The translations under genes and the position numbers were made by a program. Below the pieces are notes generated by a model. That model searched no databases. It saw only the letters and a program-made list of their open reading frames with translations, and was not told the DNA's origin. Positions 43,444 to 53,333 of a stretch of DNA of 64,000 bases are shown here, one piece after another. This DNA is from Butyricimonas faecalis. GTDB lineage: Bacteria; Bacteroidota; Bacteroidia; Bacteroidales; Marinifilaceae. Each line of letters begins with the position of its first letter. Position 1 is the stretch's first letter. The stretch lies in assembly GCF_003991565.1 (NCBI RefSeq), contig NZ_CP032819.1, forward strand, positions 1,240,001 through 1,304,000. Direction: 5' to 3'.

Positions 43444-44748
43444 TTACTTTTTCTTTTTCTTTGCCATTCGTTTCTTCATCACGTTTCTCCGGTTATCTTC
43501 GGCTGTGTATGTATTTTTCGCCTTTTTAGCATGAAAAGCCCCGCCTCCTTGCGGTTTTCCTCGCTGGTAGACAATATTATTTGTCTGCACCTGTTCTTCT
43601 TCCAGCAACAACTGAGAAATTTCCAACTTTTCTGGCAAATCAAGTATTTCAACTTCTTGATTGATCAGACGTTCAATATCCATGAAACGATCTTCCTCAA
43701 CTTCCGACACGAAACTGATAGCAGCCCCTTCTTTTCCTGCACGAGCCGTACGCCCGATTCGATGCACGTACTCTTCCGCCAAAGAAGGTATATCAAAATT
43801 AATCACATGACTCACGTCCTGCACGTCAATACCACGAGCTGCCACATCAGAGGCTACCATGATACGAGTCTCCCCCTCTTTAAATGCCCTCAAAGCCTTC
43901 AGACGAGTATTCTGAGCCTTATTCGAGTGAATAACACTTAACTCACCTTTCCAGTGATCAGCCAAACGCTCCACTATACGATCCGCATTTTTCTTCGTCT
44001 CGGTAAAAATCATCACTTTCTTGAAGTTCTCCTTGTCGGCAAGCAACAACTTCAATAAATTGATCTTGGTAGAAATATTCGGTACATCATAACGATACTG
44101 TTTCACGTTGGCCACGGGAGTTGCTTGACGAGCCACTTCCACTCGCACCGGGTCTTTCAAAAAATCATGCGACAGACTCTCCACCGCCTCCGAGAATGTA
44201 GCGGAAAACAACATCGTTTGATGTTTCTCCGGCAAAACCTCGAAAATCCCTTTCAACTGCGGCAAGAAACCTAAGTCCATCAACCGATCGGCCTCATCCA
44301 CCACGACTGTCTTAATCATTTTCGTACGAATAATGCCATTATAGTATATATCCATGAAACGCCCCGGAGTAGCCACAAGCAAGTCCACACCTTCAAACAC
44401 TCGATCCTGCTGTGTCCGAATATTCGTTCCCCCGTACACACCCACGCAACGAATATCCATAAATTCCGTCAACAACTCAACACTCTCGCACACCTGCACC
44501 ACCAATTCCCGCGTGGGAACAATCACCAATGCCCGAGGCACCAACCCTTGCGCATAATGTAATTTCATCAACATCGGGATCAAGTAAGCCAACGTCTTTC
44601 CTGTACCGGTCTGGGCAATGCCAATCAAATCCCTCCCGGAGCGACTGACCGAAAATACTTCTTCCTGAATAGGAGTCGGGTTCTCGAAACCAGCCTCTTC
44701 CAATGCCATCAATATCTGCTTACTTACATTCAAATTCTGAAATCCCAT
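43444..44748 (-). CDS. DEAD-box ATP-dependent RNA helicase (RhlE-like)
   Basis: A 434-residue RNA helicase for rRNA or mRNA remodelling. Q motif (FENPTPIQEEV), motif I AQTGTGKT, II DEAD, III SAT, and VI HRIGRTARAGK are all present. The C-terminus is basic and Lys-rich (KKRMAKKKKK). -7 box TACCTTTG (minus, 44778-44785). Confidence 0.93.
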   Translation of the reverse strand: MGFQNLNVSKQILMALEEAGFENPTPIQEEVFSVSRSGRDLIGIAQTGTGKTLAYLIPMLMKLHYAQGLVPRALVIVPTRELVVQVCESVELLTEFMDIRCVGVYGGTNIRTQQDRVFEGVDLLVATPGRFMDIYYNGIIRTKMIKTVVVDEADRLMDLGFLPQLKGIFEVLPEKHQTMLFSATFSEAVESLSHDFLKDPVRVEVARQATPVANVKQYRYDVPNISTKINLLKLLLADKENFKKVMIFTETKKNADRIVERLADHWKGELSVIHSNKAQNTRLKALRAFKEGETRIMVASDVAARGIDVQDVSHVINFDIPSLAEEYVHRIGRTARAGKEGAAISFVSEVEEDRFMDIERLINQEVEILDLPEKLEISQLLLEEEQVQTNNIVYQRGKPQGGGAFHAKKAKNTYTAEDNRRNVMKKRMAKKKKK

Positions 44749-44983
44749 ACATGTTACGTTTTAAAACTATACGGTTACAAAGGTACAAAAAGTAGTGCCT
44801 TACACGAAATAAATTTATTTATAAAATAAATTGCATCTAAATACACAAAACAAACATCTAACATTCAGCACAATAACAAAAATTACATTTGTAACAAAAA
44901 TGCAAATAATAAACTTTTCATTTGTTTTTATCAAAATATATTTCTAAATTTATTGCACATAAAACCTCTAAAATTACTACGTT

Positions 44984-45232
44984 ATGACTTATACTATTAC
45001 TTTTAACGAGCTGAGAAAAATCAAAGACATGCTACCTCATGGAAGTATGCAGAGAATTGCAGAAGACTTAGGTATCAGCACAGACACCGTACGTAACTAC
45101 TTCGGAGCTGATAATTATGACAACGGGGGATCAAGCGCAGGCATACATGTTGAACAAGGACCTGACGGCGGACTCGTCATTCTGGACGACACGGCCATTC
45201 TAGACAAGGCAAGAGAACTTTTGAACGTGTAG
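44984..45232 (+). CDS. Small helix-turn-helix DNA-binding protein
   Basis: An 82-residue protein: FNELRKIKDMLPHGSMQRIA followed by EDLGISTDTVRNYFGA forms an HTH, then a Gly-rich turn and a C-terminal helix. A conserved-looking small Bacteroidetes regulator of unknown targets. Ends in a strong terminator; the 44749-44983 gap is AT-rich promoter DNA. Confidence 0.75.
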   Translation: MTYTITFNELRKIKDMLPHGSMQRIAEDLGISTDTVRNYFGADNYDNGGSSAGIHVEQGPDGGLVILDDTAILDKARELLNV

Positions 45233-45248
45233 CAATAAAGATTTTAAC

Positions 45249-45287
45249 ACCGGGAAACAGTAAAATAGTGTTCCCGGTATTTTTTTA
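45249..45287 (+). terminator. Terminator of the small HTH gene
   Basis: ACCGGGAA-loop-TTCCCGGT followed by seven T. Confidence 0.88.
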
Positions 45288-45382
45288 CCACTTTTTTATC
45301 TACTTTTGTCCCATCAAGTCACAGGCAATCCTGCTACTTGTCAATCTGTAACCAGTAACGTCGCAAGGCGACATGAATAATT

Positions 45383-46561
45383 ATGAGCAAAATAGTCCTA
45401 AAAGCCGGTAAAGAAAGATCTTTATACAGACTTCACCCGTGGGTCTTCTCGGGAGCAATAGCCAAAATCAAGGGTGACGTGCAAGAGGGAGACGTCGTTC
45501 AAGTGTATAACAGCGATGACGAATATCTCGCCACAGGTCACTACCAGATAGGAAGTATTGCCGTGCGTGTTCTCACATTCAAGGAAGAGAAAATTGACTA
45601 TGATTTCTGGGTGGAACGTATCCGTCAAGCCTACCAGACTCGTGTAATTATCGGTTTAGCAACTAATCCGAATAACAACGTGTACCGCCTTGTTCACGGG
45701 GAAGGCGATGACCTTTCGGGACTTGTCATTGATTATTACGCGGGAGTTGCCGTTGTGCAATTCCATTCCGTGGGAATGTATAAAGCCCGGGAAGACATCT
45801 CAAAAGCCCTGTTAGAAGTCATGAGTGACAAACTCATTGCCATATATGACAAATCGGAAGGAACTCTTCCTTTTAAAGCGGGACTTAACCCCAAGAACGG
45901 CTATTTGTACGGTCACACCGATAACTTTATTGCCATCGAAAACGGATTAAAATTCAACGTAGACTGGCTGGAAGGTCAAAAAACCGGCTTCTTTGTCGAT
46001 CAACGGGAAAATCGACGTTTACTGGAACAATATGCCCACGACAAGAACGTCCTCAATATGTTCTGTTACACGGGAGGATTCTCATTCTACGCCATGCGGG
46101 GTGGGGCAAAACTAGTACATTCGGTGGATGCCTCGGCCAGAGCCATCGAATTAACCAACCAAAACGTGGAACTCAATTTCCCCGGAGACACTCGCCATGA
46201 AGCTTTCGTGGAAGATGCCTTTAAATTCCTTGATAAATCACACAATAAATATGACTTGATCATTCTTGATCCACCCGCATTTGCTAAACACCAGAATGTG
46301 TTAGACAATGCCATTCAAGGATATAAAAAACTAAATCGTAAAGGTATCGAAGTTGTAAAACCCGGTGGATTAATCTTTACCTTCTCTTGTTCACAAGTCA
46401 TGACAAAAGACCTTTTCCGTCAAACGGTTTTCACCGCAGCAGCCAATACAGGCAGGAAAGTTAAAATCTTACACCAATTAACACAACCTGCCGATCACCC
46501 GATCAGCATCTACCACCCCGAAGGAGAATATTTGAAGGGATTGGTACTATACGTGGAATAA
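45383..46561 (+). CDS. Class I rRNA methyltransferase (RlmI-like)
   Basis: A 392-residue SAM-dependent methyltransferase: N-terminal PUA domain (residues ~1-75, LHPWVFSGAI), an RlmI-type middle, and a Rossmann domain with NMFCYTGGFSFYAMRGG and DPPAFAKHQ, FTFSCSQVM. The family modifies 23S rRNA cytosine (m5C1962 for E. coli RlmI). The position modified here is inferred. Confidence 0.88.
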   Translation: MSKIVLKAGKERSLYRLHPWVFSGAIAKIKGDVQEGDVVQVYNSDDEYLATGHYQIGSIAVRVLTFKEEKIDYDFWVERIRQAYQTRVIIGLATNPNNNVYRLVHGEGDDLSGLVIDYYAGVAVVQFHSVGMYKAREDISKALLEVMSDKLIAIYDKSEGTLPFKAGLNPKNGYLYGHTDNFIAIENGLKFNVDWLEGQKTGFFVDQRENRRLLEQYAHDKNVLNMFCYTGGFSFYAMRGGAKLVHSVDASARAIELTNQNVELNFPGDTRHEAFVEDAFKFLDKSHNKYDLIILDPPAFAKHQNVLDNAIQGYKKLNRKGIEVVKPGGLIFTFSCSQVMTKDLFRQTVFTAAANTGRKVKILHQLTQPADHPISIYHPEGEYLKGLVLYVE

Positions 46562-46565
46562 AAGA

Positions 46566-46604
46566 GTGTCAAAACTCATTTTTTGATTGAAAGAGTTTTG
46601 ACAC
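46566..46604. terminator. Bidirectional terminator
   Basis: A 12-bp stem GTGTCAAAACTC/GAGTTTTGACAC between the convergent methyltransferase and GlmM-like genes. Confidence 0.8.
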
Positions 46605-46613
46605 CTCCCTTTG

Positions 46614-47996
46614 CTAATACAGGCTTTTGGCCACCTTTATAACTTCTTCTGCCAATCGATTGGCTGCCGCTTCATCTTTCGACTCAGAATAAATCCGTAT
46701 AATCGGTTCTGTATTAGATTTACGCAGATGTACCCAACCATCTTTGAAATCAATTTTCACACCATCGATATCAGTGATCTCTTCCGAAGCATATTTCTCT
46801 TTCAATCCCTCCAATATCTTATCCACATCCATATCAGGAGAAAGCGTTAGTTTATTTTTCGAGATAAAATATTGCGGGTAAGTTGCTTTTAAAGCCGTCA
46901 TACTCTTTCCTTCTGCCACAAAGTGAGAAAGGAATAAGCCAACGCCTACCAAAGCATCACGTCCGTAATGGCTTTCTGGATAGATAACGCCACCATTTCC
47001 TTCACCACCAATCACCGTATTTGTCTCTTTCATCTTGGTCACCACGTTCACCTCACCCACGGCCGCAGCGTTATATTGTTGTCCATGAGCTAACGTTACA
47101 TCCCGTAAAGCACGGGAAGAAGAAAGATTAGAAACCGTATTTCCCGGTGTATGTTTCAACACATAATCAGCAACAGCTACCAGCGTGTATTCCTCCACGA
47201 ACATCTCCCCGTTCTCACAAACTAATGCTAAACGGTCAACATCCGGATCGACCACGATACCTAAATCCGCTCCACACTCCTTAATCTTTTCTGAAATCTG
47301 GGTCAAATTCTCCGGAATGGGTTCCGGATTATGAGCAAAATGCCCCGTGGGATCACAATTCAACTCGACAACCTCTTTCACTCCCAAAGCTTTTAACAAG
47401 GCGGGAATCACGGTCCCACCCACGGAATTCACCGCATCTACAACAACTTTCAAGTTTGACTTAGCAATAGCTTCTCGGTTCACGAGTTTCAAGTCCAACA
47501 CGTGTTGAATATGATAATCTGTATAATCCTTACAAGTAATTGTACCCAACTCATCCACCTCTGCATATTCAAACGATTCTTGCTCTGCCATTTGTAGCAC
47601 TTGAGCTCCATCCTCAGCAGAAAGGAATTCTCCCCGGTTATTCAATAATTTTAGAGCATTCCATTGCTTCGGGTTGTGACTCGCCGTCAAAATAATACCT
47701 CCATCAGCCTGTTCCGCGGTAACGGCAATCTCCGTGGTTGGAGTTGTCGCCAAACCAATATTAACCACATCATGCCCCAAACCGGACAAGGTAGCTTCAA
47801 CCAATTTAGCATACATATCCCCGGAAATACGAGCATCACGTCCCAACACGATTTTAGCCCTCTTCTTCCCAGCCCCAGTCTTCAACCAAGTAGCATAAGC
47901 CGAAACAAACTTAACAATATCCAAGGGGGTCAAGTTATCACCCGGACGTCCACCTACTGTTCCCCGGATACCAGATATAGATTTAATTAATGTCAT
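46614..47996 (-). CDS. glmM: Phosphohexomutase, probably phosphoglucosamine mutase (GlmM-like)
   Basis: A 460-residue alpha-D-phosphohexomutase. N-terminal SISGIRGTVGG, phosphoserine loop LTASHNP (~98), metal loop DPDVDRLAL (DxDxD/R) and sugar-binding GEGNGGV. In Bacteroidetes this form is annotated as GlmM (glucosamine-6-P to glucosamine-1-P, for peptidoglycan and LPS); phosphomannomutase activity cannot be excluded. Start MTLIKSISG at 47996 chosen by homology. Confidence 0.85.
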   Translation of the reverse strand: MTLIKSISGIRGTVGGRPGDNLTPLDIVKFVSAYATWLKTGAGKKRAKIVLGRDARISGDMYAKLVEATLSGLGHDVVNIGLATTPTTEIAVTAEQADGGIILTASHNPKQWNALKLLNNRGEFLSAEDGAQVLQMAEQESFEYAEVDELGTITCKDYTDYHIQHVLDLKLVNREAIAKSNLKVVVDAVNSVGGTVIPALLKALGVKEVVELNCDPTGHFAHNPEPIPENLTQISEKIKECGADLGIVVDPDVDRLALVCENGEMFVEEYTLVAVADYVLKHTPGNTVSNLSSSRALRDVTLAHGQQYNAAAVGEVNVVTKMKETNTVIGGEGNGGVIYPESHYGRDALVGVGLFLSHFVAEGKSMTALKATYPQYFISKNKLTLSPDMDVDKILEGLKEKYASEEITDIDGVKIDFKDGWVHLRKSNTEPIIRIYSESKDEAAANRLAEEVIKVAKSLY

Positions 47997-48026
47997 AAAA
48001 TTTAAAATTGAAATGTGCAACCATAA

Positions 48027-48080
48027 ACAAAAATAAAGGGACTGTATTCGTTACCCTTTTGAGATAACACATACAGTCCC
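48027..48080 (-). terminator. Terminator of gcvH
   Basis: Minus strand: 10-bp stem GGGACTGTAT/ATACAGTCCC around a 23-nt loop, then TTTATTTTTG. Confidence 0.78.
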
Positions 48081-48096
48081 CTCTTTATCAATAAAA

Positions 48097-48471
48097 TTAG
48101 ATAGATGCCTTATAAGCGTCTGCGTTTAACAATCCATCTAATTGTGCTTCGTCTTCAATTTTCACCTTGATAATCCAACCTTTTCCATAAGGATCTTTGT
48201 TTACCAAGTCAGGTTGATCTTCCAATTCTGAATTGAATTCCAATACCTCTCCGGCAACCGGCATATACAAATCAGAAACAGTCTTTACAGCCTCAATACT
48301 ACCGAAAGTATCTCCAGCCTCCAGGTTGTCACCTTCAGTTTCAACCTCAACAAACACGATATCACCTAATTGACTTTGTGCATAGTCAGTAATTCCAACA
48401 TATGCTTCTTCACCCTCAACACGAATCCATTCGTGTTCTTTAGTGTACTTTAATTCTGCAGGTACGTTCAT
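48097..48471 (-). CDS. gcvH: Glycine cleavage system H protein
   Basis: A 124-residue lipoyl carrier of the glycine cleavage complex. The lipoylated Lys lies in [14 protein letters not shown] (~64). N-terminus [16 protein letters not shown] is typical, so the start at 48471 is taken. The other gcv genes are not nearby. Confidence 0.96.
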   Translation of the reverse strand: MNVPAELKYTKEHEWIRVEGEEAYVGITDYAQSQLGDIVFVEVETEGDNLEAGDTFGSIEAVKTVSDLYMPVAGEVLEFNSELEDQPDLVNKDPYGKGWIIKVKIEDEAQLDGLLNADAYKASI

Positions 48472-48721
48472 TATCTTATAAGTTAAATTAAATTTGACAA
48501 TTATTATGTGCCACAAATATAAGGAAAAAATTACACTCCAAAACCGTAAATTGAAATTTTAGTCTACACTTTATCACTTTTATTAATAACCCATTCATTC
48601 TCAATACAAACAATCCGTATCCCTTTATTTTCGGGCCCTCAAGAATATTTTCTTCTGCAATAAAAATGTAATTTTCCCCATTTTTTCAGAACCGAAATAT
48701 TGTATAATAAGAAAAACTATC

Positions 48722-48729
48722 TATCTTTG
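48722..48729 (+). promoter_or_regulatory. -7 box of the tRNA-Asp gene
   Basis: TATCTTTG, 40 bases before the tRNA, with a partial -33 (ATTG at 48699-48702). The rest of 48472-48720 has no gene. Confidence 0.6.
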
Positions 48730-48769
48730 CACCGCAATTGAGAGTAACAACGGTTACTTGATGCGAAAA

Positions 48770-48843
48770 GGTTCGGTAGTTCAGCTGGTTAGAATACATG
48801 CCTGTCACGCATGGGGTCGCGGGTTCGAGTCCCGTCCGAACCG
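48770..48843 (+). tRNA. tRNA-Asp (anticodon GTC)
   Basis: A 74-nt cloverleaf: acceptor GGTTCGG/CCGAACC, anticodon loop CTGTCAC between CATGC/GCATG, T arm GCGGG-TTCGAGT-CCCGT, discriminator G. CCA is not encoded. Confidence 0.95.
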
Positions 48844-48844
48844 C

Positions 48845-48880
48845 AAAATGCCTGTTAGTCGATCGACTAACAGGCATTTT
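48845..48880. terminator. Terminator of tRNA-Asp: perfect 36-bp palindrome
   Basis: AAAATGCCTGTTAGTCGA followed directly by its exact reverse complement, then further T. Works as a terminator in either direction. 48881-49055 has no gene. Confidence 0.85.
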
Positions 48881-49055
48881 TCTATTAAAGTGAAAAAAGA
48901 AAACATTCGAATCAGCTATTAATTTTACCCGTGCAAAAAAAAAGAAAACCGCAATAAAATACATTTTATCACGATTTCCTTTGGCAAAAATTTGCAGGAG
49001 GCTTAAAAATCACCCCCTTTAAAATGTAATGGTTAGTAGTTATGTTGTCTTAATA

Positions 49056-50261
49056 TTACTCAACAATAACCGCACGGCTCAATTGAACTCCTCCCTCGTA
49101 AAGGTTATCAACACCACCTTTACCAACAACTTGCAATTGACTGGCCTTAACACCAAATTTTTTCACTAAAGCGTCTGCCACGTTTTGTGCACGTTTTTCA
49201 CTCAATTTCTGATTGTAAGCAGGAGTACCAGTTGCTTTGTCTGCATATCCGGTAACTTTGTAAACCTGATTCGGATTGCTCTTGATAACCTCAGCGTAGT
49301 ACTTCAAGTTAATCATTTCCTTTTTGGAAATATCTGCCTTATTGATACTGAAGAAAATAGCCAATGGAGCAGCCTTCACTTCTTTAACAGTTTGCGGTTG
49401 AGCCTTACGAGCTTGGTTCAACTCATCTTGTAAACGATCTGCACGACGAATTTGCTCTGCTAGTTTAGCCTCTGCAGCACTTAACATTTCTGGTGAAACA
49501 CCCGTAGAAATGATTTCTGTCGGTTTTTCTCTTCTAAAATTACGTTGGTTGAATCTATAAGTAAACCCGGCTGTTACACCCAAAATACCTTCTCCCTTGC
49601 TACCGCCGGTTTCTCCGTCAAATCCCTGAGGTACCAAATTACCCTTGATTTCGATATTAAAATCAAAAGCGTTAGATAAACGCATTTTATTGATCAAACC
49701 TGCCACAAACATGAATTTCGTGTTATCCAAAGAAGAACAACCATGAATCATACCAAAACCAGCAAACGGAACAGCTTCGTAAAAACGATCCGTACGATAA
49801 CCGCCAATCCAGTTAGAAAGATTCAACAATCCATCAACATGCACGTTAAATTGTTGCCATTTTTGTTTGTAATACCCATCTACACGAGAAGGCCCCTTAG
49901 CGTAAATATTAGCAGGATTAGCCGTTAAACCTTTTAAGGTGAAACCGCCCACTTGAGCCCGAACTCCTAATGTCGGCATCAACCATTTCCCCACAGAGAA
50001 ATCAAATGCCGGGGTAATCCGACGCCCGAAATCATCTTTGCTATCACATTCTCCAAAATAAACTTGTCCACCGGCACCTATTGAGATAAACCAGTTATCC
50101 CAAAATCCATTGGTAACGAAACCACGCCATGGAGTCGTAGATTCCTCTTCTACCACAGTCACTTTAACCTCTTCCTTTTGTGCGCTAGCCAATAACGGCA
50201 AAATCGCTACAAATAACAACATAAAAGTCTTTTTCATATTCATCATCTGTTTGTTAACCAT
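49056..50261 (-). CDS. OmpA-family outer-membrane protein
   Basis: A 401-residue porin-like protein: signal peptide (MKKTFMLLFVAILPLLASA), N-terminal beta-barrel (~50-230), a coiled-coil linker (EAKLAEQIRRADRLQDELNQA), and a C-terminal OmpA peptidoglycan-binding domain (YKVTGYADKATGTPAYNQKL, SEKRAQNVADALVKKFG). Translation may begin at 50261 or at one of the following Met codons (50243, 50237). The gap 50262-50604 is AT-rich and shows no gene. Confidence 0.9.
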   Translation of the reverse strand: MVNKQMMNMKKTFMLLFVAILPLLASAQKEEVKVTVVEEESTTPWRGFVTNGFWDNWFISIGAGGQVYFGECDSKDDFGRRITPAFDFSVGKWLMPTLGVRAQVGGFTLKGLTANPANIYAKGPSRVDGYYKQKWQQFNVHVDGLLNLSNWIGGYRTDRFYEAVPFAGFGMIHGCSSLDNTKFMFVAGLINKMRLSNAFDFNIEIKGNLVPQGFDGETGGSKGEGILGVTAGFTYRFNQRNFRREKPTEIISTGVSPEMLSAAEAKLAEQIRRADRLQDELNQARKAQPQTVKEVKAAPLAIFFSINKADISKKEMINLKYYAEVIKSNPNQVYKVTGYADKATGTPAYNQKLSEKRAQNVADALVKKFGVKASQLQVVGKGGVDNLYEGGVQLSRAVIVE

Positions 50262-50604
50262 TGTTTGCTTGTTATATATCTAAGTCAATCTTAAAAACAT
50301 TCTAAATACGTGACTTCCTTCAAAAATGTTACACCTTCATAGGGAAAAATCACGTTAAAAATTTTAATTAACTTTATATCTACTCAAACAAGAATTTTAT
50401 TAACAAAAATTATACCAAAAACAACACCTTTTTACCGATAAAACACAACATAAGACACAAATACATCTATATCGCTTAAATAAAGGATATAAAAAAAATA
50501 ATCACAAATCAACCTTTCTCTAACAAACACATGCCGTATTGACAGATCACAATACGATTGTCGCCATGTACATGACAAAATCCCTGTCACACAACAATAA
50601 GACC

Positions 50605-51666
50605 TTAATGAAGAAAAAATTTTCTCAATAACATAGAAAAAATTTTCTCATCATCCCCATATTTTTTTATCATCCTATCCCATGACTCTTTCGAATACTT
50701 AACTTTATTTCCCTTGTTATCAGAATATTCCCTCTCGTCAAAAATATTCTTCTTCAAAGTTGCACACTCTTTATAATTATGACGGAACTTCAAATCCCCA
50801 AATATATCCCGTTCCACACTCCACTTATTCCCCTTATTATCTTTCACCTGAAGATCTCCGAAAATATCCCTCCCGATGTCCACGTTATTTCCCCTGCCAT
50901 CATTTACTTGCACATGATCAAAAATATCCTTCCGGATAGAAAGACTAACACCCTGGTTATCCTTGTACTCGAAACCATCAAACATATCTTTCTTTATCGA
51001 AACCCTACGCCCCTCGCTATTCTTGTATTCAACATTTCCGAATATATCCACGGTGTACTCTTCCGTGTAATTTTTCTTTTTTCCGACATCTTTGGCCAAT
51101 CCTAACAACAAAAACTCTTCAACATCACTGTCTCCTTTATGCCCTCCTCTCCGGAGCTTGCCAAGAAACTCTTTTGAATAAGTCACTTTGTTCCCCCGGT
51201 TATCCTTGTATATTACATTTTCAAAAATATCTTTTCCTAACGTTGCCCGGAACTCGTTGCTAGAGTATTCCAATTCGCCCATGATATTCCGTTTTAAAGT
51301 CATAGACAGCCCTTGATTGCTTCTGTATTGCGCATCTCCAAAAATATCGATTTCATACACTTCATTTACATTTCTCCGATTACAGTATTTATGTATCAGT
51401 TCCGAAAACAAGAAATCTTCAAAACAAGGTCTATCCTTCCCTGGCACCCTCTCCCACATCGTCTTCGAATACTTTACCTTGTTTCCCCGGTTATCCTTGT
51501 AAACCTTATCCCCGAAAATATTCGTGGAAAGCGATGCTTGAAATCCATCTCGGGATTCATAACGCAAATCACCGTATATATCAACAAAATATTGTTCTCC
51601 ACCCATCTGAGAGTAAGAATACGAACAAAGAATAATGAAAAACAGCAACAATATACACTTTTTCAT
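50605..51666 (-). CDS. Secreted protein of ~21-residue repeats, unknown function
   Basis: A 353-residue protein with a signal peptide (ends SYSYS) and at least 11 copies of a unit like (D/N)IFGD-x-x-Y-K-D-N-x-G-N-K-V-x-x. Some copies are joined by inserts ending YSKE and carrying a 'W/F-x-x-(L/M)' helix. The regular IFGD/KDN spacing suggests a beta-solenoid or MORN-like sheet. I do not recognise a named family. It is probably periplasmic or surface-exposed. Confidence 0.7.
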   Translation of the reverse strand: MKKCILLLFFIILCSYSYSQMGGEQYFVDIYGDLRYESRDGFQASLSTNIFGDKVYKDNRGNKVKYSKTMWERVPGKDRPCFEDFLFSELIHKYCNRRNVNEVYEIDIFGDAQYRSNQGLSMTLKRNIMGELEYSSNEFRATLGKDIFENVIYKDNRGNKVTYSKEFLGKLRRGGHKGDSDVEEFLLLGLAKDVGKKKNYTEEYTVDIFGNVEYKNSEGRRVSIKKDMFDGFEYKDNQGVSLSIRKDIFDHVQVNDGRGNNVDIGRDIFGDLQVKDNKGNKWSVERDIFGDLKFRHNYKECATLKKNIFDEREYSDNKGNKVKYSKESWDRMIKKYGDDEKIFSMLLRKFFLH

Positions 51667-52078
51667 AGCGAAGATTCATTTTTCTTCAAATATAACAAGA
51701 ACTCGCAAAAAAACGGCAAAATTTGGATAAATAAAGTAAGTGTTTGGTATTGAGGAGAGTTAAGCCAAATTCTTCTATACCTTTCCAAATCGCTAAAATG
51801 CAGGATAATGAAAGGTTAAGAGAAAGATTTGCTACTTATCCGTTGCCTTTTTTAGCCCCGGATAATCCGGCAAAATAACGCTTAACCACCTGCGGTTTTA
51901 CCGTTCACCATGCAAAGAACCCTATATTTTGCCCGTAAAGATAACCGTTTTTTTCCGTTTTTCATGGAAATACAGGTTATGTTACCGGCATCCGGGGTTT
52001 TATTCTTTGTTCCGCTATAATTTTCATAACTGTAAATAACTCTATATCAAGTAATTTTGCAACATAAAAAATAGAGTT
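51667..52078. other. Intergenic region holding an element boundary and the int promoter
   Basis: From about 51845 the DNA becomes richer in GC. It holds an odd perfect palindrome CCGGAT-A-ATCCGG (51858-51870) and GTAATTTTGC (52051-52060). The latter fits both the -7 box and the CTnDOT core, 19 bases before the integrase start. Which of these is the left end of the integrase-bearing element cannot be settled by reading. Confidence 0.45.
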
Positions 52079-53302
52079 ATGAAACAGACGGATGTAACGG
52101 TTACGTTCTACCTCAAAAAGAGCGAAATGAATGACGAGGGACATTGCCCGGTCATGGCGAAACTTGTTGTCGGCAAATTTTCAGAAGCGGCTTTTAGTGC
52201 GAAAATGTCCGTACCCGCTGCACTGTGGGCATCCGGACGTGCCACGGGTAAAAGTAACGCCGCGCGGGAAATCAACCGGCAACTGGACGATTTGCGAGCT
52301 TCAGCCATTTCCATTTATGACGAACTGTCAGCCACCCGTGAGAATGTAACGGCTGAAGAAATAAGGAATCTGTTGTTGGGGACGGCTTTCGGGCAGGAAA
52401 CCCTGTTGGGTTATTTCCGGACGTTCATCGAACATTTCGAAAAACGTGTCGGCGTGAACCGGGAAAAGGGAACAGCGCAATCTTACCGCTATGCTTGTAA
52501 CTGTGTGGCCGCTTTCATCCAGGAGAAATACAAGTTGTCGGATGTTCCTTTCACGGCCCTGAACCGTTCATTCATCGACAACTATGACCTCTACCTACGC
52601 ACGGAGCGCCGCTTTGCCCTGGGAACTATCGTGTTGCTTGTCACACGGTTGAACACGATTGTCGGGGAAGCCATCGCGGAAGGGATTATCACTGCCGACC
52701 CGTTCGCGGGTTATGAAGCCGAACATCCCGAGCGGGAACAGAAATACCTTACCGCAGCGGAGTTACAACGGCTGATGACCACACCCCTGCACGACCCGAA
52801 ACTCTACCATATCCGCGACCTGTTCCTCTTCTCCTGCTACACGGGTATCCCTTACGGGGACATGTGCCGCCTGACGACGGAGGATCTGGAAGTGGCCGAG
52901 GACGGTGAGGTATGGATCAAGACCGCCCGCAAGAAGACGAAAATCGACTATGAAGTGCCATTGCTCGACATACCGTTGCTCATCCTCGACAAGTACCGGG
53001 ATATGGCCCCGGAAGGAAAACTGCTGCCGATGTACAGCAACAACGAACTCAACCGGACACTGAAACGTATTGCCGCCATTTGCGGAATTGAACGGAAGCT
53101 CGTCTTTCACTGCGGACGCCATACCTACGCCACCGAGATCACGCTTTCGCATGGTGTCCCGCTTGAAACCGTCAGTAAAATGCTGGGGCATAGCCGCATT
53201 TCCACGACGCAGATTTACGCCAAAGTGACCGATGACAAGATCGACATGGATACCCGGTCTTTAGAGGAAAAGATTGCCGGCCGCTTCTCCGTAGCTATTT
53301 AA
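52079..53302 (+). CDS. Tyrosine recombinase (first of a tandem pair)
   Basis: A 407-residue integrase with arm-binding domain (VTVTFYLKKSEMNDEGHCPV), SAM-like core-binding domain, and catalytic domain. HCGRH, MLGH and TQIYAKVT supply His/Arg, His and Tyr. The first-Arg position reads YTGIPYGDM, lacking Arg as in IntDOT. It appears complete. Eight bases before the next coding frame; the two were probably co-transcribed. Confidence 0.9.
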   Translation: MKQTDVTVTFYLKKSEMNDEGHCPVMAKLVVGKFSEAAFSAKMSVPAALWASGRATGKSNAAREINRQLDDLRASAISIYDELSATRENVTAEEIRNLLLGTAFGQETLLGYFRTFIEHFEKRVGVNREKGTAQSYRYACNCVAAFIQEKYKLSDVPFTALNRSFIDNYDLYLRTERRFALGTIVLLVTRLNTIVGEAIAEGIITADPFAGYEAEHPEREQKYLTAAELQRLMTTPLHDPKLYHIRDLFLFSCYTGIPYGDMCRLTTEDLEVAEDGEVWIKTARKKTKIDYEVPLLDIPLLILDKYRDMAPEGKLLPMYSNNELNRTLKRIAAICGIERKLVFHCGRHTYATEITLSHGVPLETVSKMLGHSRISTTQIYAKVTDDKIDMDTRSLEEKIAGRFSVAI

Positions 53303-53333
53303 TCTATCATTGACAATCAAATTCACAACGATT

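Noticed and set aside
52051..52060. GTAATTTTGC as attachment core
   Set aside because: It fits the core, but it is also a -7 box 19 bases before the integrase ATG; a promoter is the simpler reading.
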